From positions 1-16,778 of the forward strand of contig JAAXIR010000194.1 in the NCBI GenBank assembly GCA_012270265.1: DNA of 16,778 bases, in the 5' to 3' direction. The stretch's first letter is position 1, and every line of letters starts with the position of its first letter. This stretch comes from Candidatus Poseidoniales archaeon (GTDB taxonomy: Archaea > Thermoplasmatota > Poseidoniia > Poseidoniales > Poseidoniaceae). The position numbers and the translations under genes are program-made. The notes below the pieces were generated by a model. That model had not been told where the DNA came from. It was given only the letters and a program-made list of their open reading frames with translations, and did no database searches. This document shows positions 1-7,758 of the stretch, piece by piece.

Positions 1-549
1 CGCCTTCATCTTGGTTTTTACCTTCAAACCGTGGACCTTGTCCCCCCAATCAATCCGATCCTGATTGGATTTGATGGCCTTGTTCTTTCTGGTATCAAGA
101 CCAATATCGACCGAAACCGCAGTCGCCTCTTTAGCAATCTTTGATTCGACATGCGTTGGGTCGCCAGTTGTCAGCTGTGAATACATGACAACACCGGTAA
201 TTCCGATACCTTGCTGACCTCTCGATTGACGGATGGCATGGAATCGGGAACCGAACAGAAGTTGTCCAAACACTTTCTCAATGCTAGCTCTAGGAATGCC
301 CGGGCCATTGTCTTCAACTTCGAGTTGAAGGATGTCTTTCTTGTTGTCCAGTTTGGTAATTTTGACGACAATATCGGGTAAAATTCGCGCTTCCTCACAC
401 GCGTCGAGTGCGTTGTCGACCGCCTCCTTAACCGCTGTAATAAGGGCTCGATTGAGTGTATCAAACCCAAGGAAATGTTTGTTCTTTTCAAAAAATTCTG
501 AAATTGCGACTTGTTTTTGGTTCGCTGCCATCTTTTCTGCAATGCTCAA
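1..549 (-). CDS. top6B: DNA topoisomerase VI subunit B, N-terminal part (partial)
   Basis: This is the ATP-binding subunit of the archaeal type IIB topoisomerase, which works with subunit A to pass one DNA duplex through another and relax supercoils. The 183 visible residues are the GHKL (Bergerat-fold) ATPase domain. They show the N-box in the stretch EAVDNALDA, the Mg/ATP motif DNGPGIP, and the lid segment GQQGIGITG preceded by FGSRFHAIRQSRG, all typical of Top6B. The gene runs off the window at position 1, so the transducer domain is not seen. I prefer the TTG start at 549, because GAGGTG lies 11 bases upstream and the extra residues match the family's usual run-up to the SEFFEKN segment. 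An ATG at 531 is the alternative. A stop codon at 565-567 closes the frame upstream. The aconitase-like gene ends 119 bases upstream on the same strand. The family call is certain; only the start is in doubt. Confidence 0.95.
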   Translation of the reverse strand, partial: MSIAEKMAANQKQVAISEFFEKNKHFLGFDTLNRALITAVKEAVDNALDACEEARILPDIVVKITKLDNKKDILQLEVEDNGPGIPRASIEKVFGQLLFGSRFHAIRQSRGQQGIGITGVVMYSQLTTGDPTHVESKIAKEATAVSVDIGLDTRKNKAIKSNQDRIDWGDKVHGLKVKTKMKA

Positions 550-668
550 TTCGACACATCCACCTCAGGTCCTCCTCCGTCCAAGACTTCGGGCCAGCAG
601 GTAACAGCAGTCGATTGGCGAGGCTACTTCATATTTCGGACGGAATTGAAACGTAGAGGCAAAATTCC

Positions 669-2666
669 TCAATGTCCAATGCTTTCTGTTTTCCAGGATC
701 GAATTGTTCCACTGAACGCACTCATCGCTACGGTGAGAGGGCTAGCAAGGTACAGTTTTCCAGGGCCAGAGCGGCCTTGGAAATTTCTGTTGATGGCAGA
801 AACGGTGACCTGGTCTGGCGTCATAGATACGCCAGGGCCTGCTCCGATGCAAGCGCCGCAACCAGGATCGATGAGTTTCACGCCAACATCGAGGAACAGC
901 TGGTGCCAACCCTTCGAAACGGCAACATCCTTGACAATTCCTGATCCGTATTGAATGTAAAAATCAACGCCTTCCTTGACGGACAGACCCTGATCTTTTG
1001 CAGCCTGGCAGACTTGTGCATAGTATGCAATATCATCGATCTTCCCTGCTGTACACGACCCTCCGTATGCAATGTCAATGGCTACATCACCAATTTCATC
1101 GATGTATGCGCCATTGGTCGGATCGCTCGGTATACCTTCGTCAGGATTTCCAGGATGTGCAACCATTGGGCGAATCGAGGACAAATCGATGTGATGAACG
1201 CCTCCATGGTAGTGAGCACCTTCGTCTGGAGCGACTGCTCTTTGGCGTTGTTCGTCCATGTTCAAGTGAGGCATTTGTGCTTCCATCCAATCGTAGAGAA
1301 TGTCATCTGCTTCACAGATTCCGGTTCGAGCCGAACACTCTGTTGCCATGTTGCACAATGTTGCACGCTCGTCAGCGGACAACGATTGAAGGCCGGGACC
1401 ACCGAATTCCATGGATCGATTCAAGGTCAATTCTTTACGAGCATGGTCTGCGAGAATATGGAGAATAACATCCTTTGCTGTACATCCCTCATTGAGCGAC
1501 CCCGACAATTCAAATCGAATGGATTCAGGAACCTTGACAAACGTGAATCCTGCGGAAACAAGGTTGGCATATTCGGTGGCTCCAACGCCCCATGTGAGTG
1601 CATTTGACGCACCGCCCATGCAGGTGTGTGAGTCTGTTGCTTGAATGAAATCGGAGACCTCGATGAACTCCTCACGTGCTACTTGATGGCAAATACCGGG
1701 CGATACACCGTCGACTGCTGAGTAATCACGCACTCCTGTATGAGCTTGGAAGACTTTCTGCAATTCGCGTAGGGTCTCGACTTTGTGCATGAACGGCACA
1801 AATTTTGGATTGTGATGTGCATACAACAGGTGGTCCTCAAAGACACCAAATTTTTGTGGATTTGTCAACTGGTAATCTTCTCCATATGTTTCCTGAAGGA
1901 ATGTGTGGACTTGTGCCGTAGTAAACTCGTGGGAATAGCCACCTTGGACCTGGGCAATCACCGGATCGTCAGGCTTGACACAAGCGCCTTCTGGTTGGCC
2001 GACGAGATTTCGTGCGATGATTTTCTCAGCCATTGTCATTGGGTGTTGTTCCGTTGAGAGTTTAGGTAGTTCGATTTCATTGTTGCTGAGACGCTTGGAA
2101 AATTCGAACAGGCCTCCAGACTCGAGGATGAGTGCTGTAACATCATCGTACTGTGACGTGAACTCGCTTAATGGCAAGGAATCACCGTTTTGCAAACGCT
2201 CCAACATCGCGTGATTACCCATGAGTTGACCAAGGTTGATGTTATTGCGTTCATGGATTGGAGCGAAGGAAGCTGCGATTACGATTCGGATACCTGCCCA
2301 TCGTTCGCATTGTGCTGCTGTTTCACGACTAGAACCGGTACCCTTCCTCTGACCGGAAACAATCACTTCGAAATTTCCATTGATCAATGCATTCTCGTTG
2401 AACACGCGAAGTCCGTTTTGCATCAATCCAGCGTATGCGTTTTTTGCAATCATGGCTGGTTCGTGATCAAAACAAACCCATGCTGGCGTCATAACATCGG
2501 TATTGATGTCATCGAGGAGGTCCTCCACACGCAGATCTTCCATACGTAAATCGAGGCCTTCGTACAATTGCTGACGAATCAAATCGAGGTCTTTGGTGAG
2601 GAAGAGGACCCGCTTACCGGGTGTGAGCGAAATCGAATCTGACATCCCCTGCAACTTCATCCCCAT
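669..2666 (-). CDS. Single-chain aconitase/isopropylmalate dehydratase family hydro-lyase, swivel domain first
   Basis: A 4Fe-4S hydro-lyase of the aconitase superfamily, which isomerises hydroxy-acids by dehydration and rehydration. Residues 50-150 (counted from the ATG at 2666) form a LeuD-like swivel domain with DDINTD and GSSRE. Residues 240-660 form the LeuC-like catalytic core with TDSHTC, SCTAGK (Cys538), PGCGACIG (Cys603 and Cys606, which with Cys538 should bind the cluster) and NRNFQGR. All three cluster cysteines are present. The order small-then-large in one chain of about 665 residues resembles AcnB without its HEAT domain and is the reverse of AcnA. The usual SCTN(S/G)(R/S) motif reads SCTAGK, so the substrate may differ from citrate or isopropylmalate; I cannot assign it. 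Possible starts are TTG 2675 and ATG 2666, 2660 or 2645. None has a good ribosome site. A weak GTTAAAC element about 25 bases upstream would suit a leaderless start near 2666. Confidence 0.85.
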   Translation of the reverse strand: MGMKLQGMSDSISLTPGKRVLFLTKDLDLIRQQLYEGLDLRMEDLRVEDLLDDINTDVMTPAWVCFDHEPAMIAKNAYAGLMQNGLRVFNENALINGNFEVIVSGQRKGTGSSRETAAQCERWAGIRIVIAASFAPIHERNNINLGQLMGNHAMLERLQNGDSLPLSEFTSQYDDVTALILESGGLFEFSKRLSNNEIELPKLSTEQHPMTMAEKIIARNLVGQPEGACVKPDDPVIAQVQGGYSHEFTTAQVHTFLQETYGEDYQLTNPQKFGVFEDHLLYAHHNPKFVPFMHKVETLRELQKVFQAHTGVRDYSAVDGVSPGICHQVAREEFIEVSDFIQATDSHTCMGGASNALTWGVGATEYANLVSAGFTFVKVPESIRFELSGSLNEGCTAKDVILHILADHARKELTLNRSMEFGGPGLQSLSADERATLCNMATECSARTGICEADDILYDWMEAQMPHLNMDEQRQRAVAPDEGAHYHGGVHHIDLSSIRPMVAHPGNPDEGIPSDPTNGAYIDEIGDVAIDIAYGGSCTAGKIDDIAYYAQVCQAAKDQGLSVKEGVDFYIQYGSGIVKDVAVSKGWHQLFLDVGVKLIDPGCGACIGAGPGVSMTPDQVTVSAINRNFQGRSGPGKLYLASPLTVAMSAFSGTIRSWKTESIGH

Positions 2667-2741
2667 TCTTCTCAAAGGTCATTGAGGTTTAACCAATTCG
2701 CTGCCCTACTCTCATACTCCACAAAAATAACGAACGATAAG

Positions 2742-2751
2742 GTTTAAAAAC
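2742..2751 (+). promoter_or_regulatory. Probable TATA-box promoter of tfb
   Basis: The A/T element GTTTAAAAAC lies 55-64 bases before the tfb start codon. With the usual archaeal TATA-to-start distance of about 25 bases, transcription would begin near 2772 and leave a leader of about 33 bases containing the ribosome site. The element is flanked by inverted hexamers AACGAT (2733-2738) and ATCGTT (2761-2766), which could be a regulator site. It was called by eye, without transcript data. Confidence 0.5.
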
Positions 2752-2791
2752 ACCATACCAATCGTTGATATATCTATTTCTCAATATTCAT

Positions 2792-2798
2792 GAGGTGA
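2792..2798 (+). promoter_or_regulatory. Ribosome binding site of tfb
   Basis: GAGGTGA sits six bases before the ATG at 2805 and fixes that start, which also places the zinc ribbon at the usual distance from the N-terminus. Confidence 0.7.
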
Positions 2799-2804
2799 GA
2801 TGTT

Positions 2805-3731
2805 ATGGATGATCAGCAAGTTGAAGATATTGTAAAGTGCCAAGAATGTGGCGGACGAAGCCTAACGAGAGACGAGACCCGTGGAGAAGTCACTTGTGAC
2901 GACTGCGGGCTTGTCTTGGAAGACAACGTTATCGATCAAGGTGCAGAATGGCGTGTATTCTCTCCTGAACAAGGTGATCAAAGGGCTCGTACTGGTGCCC
3001 CAATGACGGTCATGCTTCACGACAAAGGTCTCTCGACGGATATCGATTGGCAAAACAAGGATTACTCTGGAAAAACCATCAACTCTCGTTACCGCTCTCA
3101 ATTCTACCGAATGCGAAAGTGGCAGAAGCGTAGTCGTGTCAGCAATGCGACCGAGCGCAACCTTGCTATGGCATTGGCTGAGCTTGACCGAATGGCAAGC
3201 CGCCTTGAATTGCCTAAGACGGTTCGTGAGGCAGCTGCTGTCAATTACAAGAAAGCCGTTGACAAGCGTCTCATTCGCGGACGATCGATTGAAGGCGTGG
3301 CTGCAGCATCACTCTATGCTGCGTGCCGTCAATGTGGTGTCCCTCGAACACTCGATGAAATCGGTCAAGCATCTCGAACCGGGCGAAAGGAAATTGGACG
3401 TACATACCGTTTCATGGTTCGTGAATTGAAGATGAAAATCATGCCAACCGGGCCTGAAGATTACATTTCTCGATTCTGCTCCGGTCTAGGGCTGGATTCT
3501 GAAGTCGAAGCAAAAGCCTACGAATTGATCAAGGCTGCTCAAGAAAAGGAATTGACCAGCGGTCGTGGACCAACTGGTATCGCTGCTTCGATTATTTACA
3601 TTGCATCCGTTCTCTGCGGAAAGCGTCGCACACAACGAGAAGTTGCTGAAGTCGCTGGTGTTACCGAAGTTACCATCCGTAACCGGTACAAGGAACTAAT
3701 TCAAAATCTCAACATTGAATTGGACATTTGA
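2805..3731 (+). CDS. tfb: Transcription initiation factor IIB (TFB)
   Basis: The archaeal general transcription factor that bridges TATA-bound TBP and RNA polymerase and helps open the promoter. The 308 residues show the full family layout. An N-terminal zinc ribbon has Cys12, Cys15, Cys31 and Cys34. It is followed by the B-reader/linker region around GAEWRVFSPEQ (46-56). Two cyclin-fold repeats follow at about 115-205 and 210-300, including the conserved stretches GRSIEGVAAASLYAACR and GRGPTGIAASIIYIAS. The length is normal for the family. The ATG at 2805 has a good ribosome site and a TATA-like element upstream. The next gene follows 17 bases after the stop, so the two are probably co-transcribed. 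Many archaea carry several TFBs; one window cannot show whether this is the main copy. Confidence 0.98.
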   Translation: MDDQQVEDIVKCQECGGRSLTRDETRGEVTCDDCGLVLEDNVIDQGAEWRVFSPEQGDQRARTGAPMTVMLHDKGLSTDIDWQNKDYSGKTINSRYRSQFYRMRKWQKRSRVSNATERNLAMALAELDRMASRLELPKTVREAAAVNYKKAVDKRLIRGRSIEGVAAASLYAACRQCGVPRTLDEIGQASRTGRKEIGRTYRFMVRELKMKIMPTGPEDYISRFCSGLGLDSEVEAKAYELIKAAQEKELTSGRGPTGIAASIIYIASVLCGKRRTQREVAEVAGVTEVTIRNRYKELIQNLNIELDI

Positions 3732-3735
3732 GGAA

Positions 3736-3741
3736 AGGAGG
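3736..3741 (+). promoter_or_regulatory. Ribosome binding site of the HEAT-like gene
   Basis: AGGAGG lies seven bases before the ATG at 3749. It decides this start over an in-frame TTG at 3728 that would overlap the tfb stop codon. Confidence 0.75.
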
Positions 3742-3748
3742 GTTCTTG

Positions 3749-5227
3749 ATGAGCAAGAGCCGTGATACGATTGCGAAAGCAACGTTTGAGGTTGTTGCTA
3801 CCAAATTGGTTCAAGCTCTTGAGGATGGGACCAAAGTATGGCCTCTTCCATCCCCTCCCATTACGGACCCAGACTTCCCTCCACGAAGCCCAGAACGTGA
3901 TCAAGATTTGATTTCTCAAGGTCTTTCCATGTTGCATGCTGATGTTGGCATGTTCGATCGACACCTTTCGACCATCGTCGATCTCATCGTGCCACATCGA
4001 ATGAATCTGAGCGACGACCCGTTCGAAGTTCATCAAAAATGGTTGGGACGTCGTACCGATGATGTGGCACAACGTATGCTGTTCTGCATTGCAACCGATT
4101 GGTTGGCTCAAGCCTTTGATCCGAGCGCTCCGAACACCGATCGGTGGTGGCTTGCCGTTGCTCTTGTCAATGGCCTTGCATCAACCCCATATGGTCAACC
4201 TGTTCACCAAGGCTACCATTTGGTCGAGTCCATTGCGTTAGCGGAACGTCCAGGTACGTGGCATACACAACCCGAGGATGGACCACAGAACATGGGATGG
4301 AATCCGAATGCTGTCGTCCCTAGGACAACTTCGGTTGTTGCGCATGATGCGGGCGTCGAGGCAGCTACGTGGCTACTGAATTGTTTGGAAAACGATGAAC
4401 TAGACCGTCGATTGTTGTTGATGGAATGGGTTAAACTTCTCCTTGAGCGACCTGCGTTGATTGAACCACTCGGATTGGTGGACATTCTTGTCCGAAGAGC
4501 TGAAGACGAGCACCAGGAAGTTGCCTCCAAGGTCATTCTTTGTCTCGCTCGACTCCTTGAGTACGATCAGGAACAAGGGCTTCACGTTGCGAAGATTCTA
4601 CACGGGCGTGAAGAATTGCTCCTTCGACGTGGCATGGCAGATGTTTTGACACGAATTTTCCGACGAACTGGTTGGGAAGCCGTACCGTTTCTTGATGAGA
4701 TGTTGAAGGATGAGGACGAAAGCGTTCTTGCAGCAGCCTCTGCAACGGTTGGTGATTTGAAATTCCTCGATGAAGACGTTTGGGCAGACCGTCTTGCCTC
4801 TCTTCTTGAGCATGAAGTTCCTATCGTTCGAAGAAACATCGTACTAAGCCTACGCGATTACGTTGAGACCTACCCAGATGATGTTCGAGAAATCATCCCA
4901 TCCTTATGGAACGATGGTGATGAAGTCGTTCAAATCCGCCTGCGAGAATTACTCATGCGTATGGATGAAATCCATCCACAACGTTTTGCGAAGCATCTTC
5001 CACTGCTCAAACCTGAGCGCCTCGAAGCCCTTTGGATGACCATGGACGCTCGCCGACAAGGACGAAGCCAGTTGTGGAAAGACTGGTTGTCCAACGATGG
5101 GCCGCTTCCTGAATCCATCGCCCCGGTTCATGATATCCACCAAAGTACTGGGGAATCTACAGAGGAATTGCCAGATCTTGACGATGCACTCAACATGTTG
5201 GATGATACGCTCGGTTTCATCGATTAG
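3749..5227 (+). CDS. HEAT-like helical-repeat protein of unknown function, downstream of tfb
   Basis: A 492-residue soluble protein that I do not recognise as a named family. The N-terminal 200 residues are mixed and rich in Trp and Pro (for example WPLPSPPITDPDFPP near residue 31). From about 205 to 430 there are repeated pairs of amphipathic helices, such as LGLVDILVRRAEDEHQEVASK, GWEAVPFLDEMLKDEDESVL and SLLEHEVPIVRRNIVLSL. These look like HEAT repeats, which usually serve as protein-binding scaffolds. The last 40 residues are acidic (ELPDLDDALNMLDDTLGFID). There is no signal peptide, membrane segment or visible catalytic motif. The gene follows tfb by 17 bases with a strong ribosome site, so they probably form an operon. 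A role as a transcription partner or assembly scaffold is an inference from position alone. Confidence 0.8.
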   Translation: MSKSRDTIAKATFEVVATKLVQALEDGTKVWPLPSPPITDPDFPPRSPERDQDLISQGLSMLHADVGMFDRHLSTIVDLIVPHRMNLSDDPFEVHQKWLGRRTDDVAQRMLFCIATDWLAQAFDPSAPNTDRWWLAVALVNGLASTPYGQPVHQGYHLVESIALAERPGTWHTQPEDGPQNMGWNPNAVVPRTTSVVAHDAGVEAATWLLNCLENDELDRRLLLMEWVKLLLERPALIEPLGLVDILVRRAEDEHQEVASKVILCLARLLEYDQEQGLHVAKILHGREELLLRRGMADVLTRIFRRTGWEAVPFLDEMLKDEDESVLAAASATVGDLKFLDEDVWADRLASLLEHEVPIVRRNIVLSLRDYVETYPDDVREIIPSLWNDGDEVVQIRLRELLMRMDEIHPQRFAKHLPLLKPERLEALWMTMDARRQGRSQLWKDWLSNDGPLPESIAPVHDIHQSTGESTEELPDLDDALNMLDDTLGFID

Positions 5228-5281
5228 ATGTTTCATCAACAATGCGACACGCTGATAATGGGTGTGTTGTAACTTGTTGTT

Positions 5282-7291
5282 ATGAGAACGCAAGTCCTTG
5301 TCCTCGTTCTTGTCCTCATACTCGCATTTCCTTTGCAATCAGTCACCGCTGAAGAAGACGATGAGACCCTGGAAGCGCGTGAGACGTGGGCAGAGTTCTT
5401 TCCAGATTCGGAATCAACCATTTTGCAATGGAGAAACATTGAGACGACCGATGGGTTGCTTCTTGATCAATTGAAAATGGCAACGTACGAAATCCACCGC
5501 AGCGAAAACGGCCGCTTCTTTGCCAATGCGCTCACGCCTGAAACCATTGTTGCAGAAGATATTCCTGCCTGTTACATGAACGACCTGAATGAGGATTGTT
5601 CAGGAAAAGGGCATACGTTCGTCTATGAACCCGCACCAGGGACGTCAGAAGAAGTTTCGTACGCTATTGTAACTATTCTTCGAGATGGGACGCGGACTGA
5701 GGCAGTGAATGTGGGGTTATCTCAGATTCCAGAAGGTCACCGAGAAGTGGTCCCTGCCTCGATTGCGCCCGAACTGTTCGCAGCGCAATACGACGTGGCG
5801 AATCAATCAACCGTGTTCACATGGAGGCCTTCTTGCGCTGGCAATAATTTCTATCACTCATTGTACGAACATTCCGTGCCTGCGACAAAATCGACATGGG
5901 ATGGTATGGACAAAACGCTTGTCACGAACTTCATACCAGCAACATCATCGCAATTTACCCTAGATTGGACAAACCAATCCATCGATCGTGAAGTCTACTA
6001 CACGTTGACATGTTTCTATCCTCCATATTGCGACGATTTTGGATGTTATCCAGCACGCGAAGACACGCGTTTGCACAGTGCCAACAGCCTCACTACGCCC
6101 GTGATTGAGGACAACCAAGCTCCAAGATATGGTGGTTCGTTGATTGCACAATTCAATCCAGGTGAATTTCAAACTGTTTTGCAATGGAGCGAAGTGACGC
6201 AATCGGACATTGCAAAGATCCGCATTTACCATGCCACAAGCCCAATCGTTTCATTCGAGCAGAGTGGCGTTCAGGTTCTTGCTGAATTGGACACAACGAG
6301 TGTGGAGTTCATTCACCAGTTGTCCGATGACTGGATGTTAACGTCCCACTATGCCATCGGACTCGTTGACACTCGAGGCAACATTCAGATTGATCAGTTC
6401 GATGTTTCGGGGAAAGTCGGGCCGATTCTCGAAAGGAATGTACCCATTTCAATTTCTGAACTCCACATCGAACAAGACAATTCTACACTTCACTTTGAAT
6501 GGGAACTCGATGCACGTTTCATCAGCGGAGATGCGATTCTCTGGACCTCAACCTCTTCCAATCCAGATATGACGCCCGCTTGGGAAGAACTTACGCGATT
6601 GAACCCGAAAACGCTTGAACATCACATGACCTTTGAAGAAATGGACGAGGCTTGGTACGCCTTGACGTTGGAAGGTACTTGGGGCGCATCACCAGGAACC
6701 CATCTCGATGATCGAATTCTTCTTGGACAGAATGCTGTCTATTTTGCACATCAAGAACAGACTGAAGATTCTGCAACAACCAACGATTCGAGTGCAATTG
6801 AGCGTGTGGATTTACCCGAATTCATGCTTCGTTTAACCGATGAAAATCTATCACTGAGCAATGGGGATTGGGTAACACTTCAATCACAAACGAATGAAAC
6901 ATTCACGCTTCGATTTAGCCATTCTCAGACAAATTCAACCATACGATGGACCGATGCTCTGAACACAAACCCATTCTGGTCCTCAGCCACTAAGTCTGGT
7001 GATGAGTTTTCAATCAAGGTCGAAGAATCAGTCAATCTCATTCACATCGAATCAACAAACGTAAACGGTGAAATCCACATTGTTCGTATTGGAATTGACT
7101 GGCCTGAGGAAGAAATCGTACAACCGAACAATTCCACCGATCCACAACTTGTCGATGATAAAGAAGCCTCATCGGAGGACTCAGTTTCTCTCCCATTGCT
7201 GCTGATTGTAGGCGTCATTGCAGCCTACATTCTCATCATCGTATCGATGAAAGGGAACGAAGAGAATGTCTTCACAACAGAAGAAGAATAA
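5282..7291 (+). CDS. Secreted, C-terminally membrane-anchored surface protein
   Basis: A 669-residue cell-surface protein. It has a classical signal peptide (MRT followed by a Val/Leu-rich core, cleavage likely after SVTA near residue 23). It ends in one membrane helix (about 639-656, LPLLLIVGVIAAYILIIV) and a short acidic tail ending EEE, which places most of the chain outside the cell. The ectodomain contains several beta-rich units that each open with a pattern such as TILQWRNIE, TVFTWRPS, TVLQWSEV or LHFEWELD, which resembles fibronectin-III-like strands. Cys residues cluster near 97-106 and in CFYPPYCDDFGCYPA, so disulfides are likely. There are many N-x-S/T sites (NQS, NDS, NLS, NET, NNS) that could be glycosylated. 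No enzyme motif is visible. The ATG at 5282 gives the signal peptide directly; no ribosome site is obvious. Ligand and role are unknown. Confidence 0.85.
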   Translation: MRTQVLVLVLVLILAFPLQSVTAEEDDETLEARETWAEFFPDSESTILQWRNIETTDGLLLDQLKMATYEIHRSENGRFFANALTPETIVAEDIPACYMNDLNEDCSGKGHTFVYEPAPGTSEEVSYAIVTILRDGTRTEAVNVGLSQIPEGHREVVPASIAPELFAAQYDVANQSTVFTWRPSCAGNNFYHSLYEHSVPATKSTWDGMDKTLVTNFIPATSSQFTLDWTNQSIDREVYYTLTCFYPPYCDDFGCYPAREDTRLHSANSLTTPVIEDNQAPRYGGSLIAQFNPGEFQTVLQWSEVTQSDIAKIRIYHATSPIVSFEQSGVQVLAELDTTSVEFIHQLSDDWMLTSHYAIGLVDTRGNIQIDQFDVSGKVGPILERNVPISISELHIEQDNSTLHFEWELDARFISGDAILWTSTSSNPDMTPAWEELTRLNPKTLEHHMTFEEMDEAWYALTLEGTWGASPGTHLDDRILLGQNAVYFAHQEQTEDSATTNDSSAIERVDLPEFMLRLTDENLSLSNGDWVTLQSQTNETFTLRFSHSQTNSTIRWTDALNTNPFWSSATKSGDEFSIKVEESVNLIHIESTNVNGEIHIVRIGIDWPEEEIVQPNNSTDPQLVDDKEASSEDSVSLPLLLIVGVIAAYILIIVSMKGNEENVFTTEEE

Positions 7292-7304
7292 ATCATTCTT
7301 CTTC
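7280..7304. terminator. Shared inverted repeat at convergent gene ends, possible bidirectional terminator
   Basis: A perfect 10-base inverted repeat, GAAGAAGAAT and ATTCTTCTTC, surrounds a five-base loop between two convergent genes. The arms are the terminal Glu-Glu-Glu codons of each gene plus the first base of its stop codon. The complement of one arm is rich in T and could act as a terminator in either direction. No separate poly-T tract follows, so termination is only suggested. Confidence 0.4.
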
Positions 7305-7706
7305 GTCCTTGAGTGGCCCATTTGTCACCAAGTAGGCATAGAAACCAGTGTAGGTGATGAGTAAACCAATCAACATAAGGAGCATTGCAGTAGGTTCAGG
7401 AAGAACATCACCAGCCCCTGTGTTTCCAGATATCCAGGATAAACCAAGTACGGAAAGTCCTGCAACAACAACAGTCTTCCAAGTGGATTCAGGATGCTTC
7501 CATTTTGCGATGGTTGGAACAACTCCCGCTTCTTTGAACACATACTCAAACCAACTGAGATAGAGAAGTGAGAGTCCAAGCAAGCCGCTCATGCCTCTTG
7601 AGAAGGAAGCATCGAGCCAAGGTCCAGCAGGAAGGAATTCAAAGAATGAAAACGAAAGGAATATCACGCCACTGGCGAGAAGCATCCCCTTACGATTTGC
7701 CTCCAT
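7293..7706 (-). CDS. Four-helix integral membrane protein of unknown function
   Basis: A 137-residue protein that I do not recognise. Four hydrophobic helices are visible at about 8-29, 38-56, 74-93 and 105-127. The loop between helices 2 and 3 carries VPTIAKWKHPESTWK, and the C-terminus is acidic (KDEEE). I chose the ATG at 7706 (MEANRKG...) because it places a short charged N-terminus before the first helix. A longer in-frame version from 7784 would overlap the divergent GalU-like gene and adds residues without a membrane pattern. An ATG at 7685 is also possible. The gene ends one base from the stop of the convergent surface-protein gene and may share its terminator. Function and complex are unknown. 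Confidence 0.7.
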   Translation of the reverse strand: MEANRKGMLLASGVIFLSFSFFEFLPAGPWLDASFSRGMSGLLGLSLLYLSWFEYVFKEAGVVPTIAKWKHPESTWKTVVVAGLSVLGLSWISGNTGAGDVLPEPTAMLLMLIGLLITYTGFYAYLVTNGPLKDEEE

Positions 7707-7758
7707 TATTCCAACGAGTGGGTGCACGCTTGATAGCCTGTCGCTTGCAAGCAACAGC

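Noticed and set aside
951..1607. A 218-codon open frame antisense to the aconitase-like gene
   Set aside because: The translation is Cys-rich without family features, while the opposite strand carries complete aconitase motifs. It is a shadow frame.
7591..7758. A 56-residue N-terminal extension of the GalU-like protein
   Set aside because: The family starts at the ATG at 7759. The extension is antisense to the membrane-protein gene and has no matching pattern.
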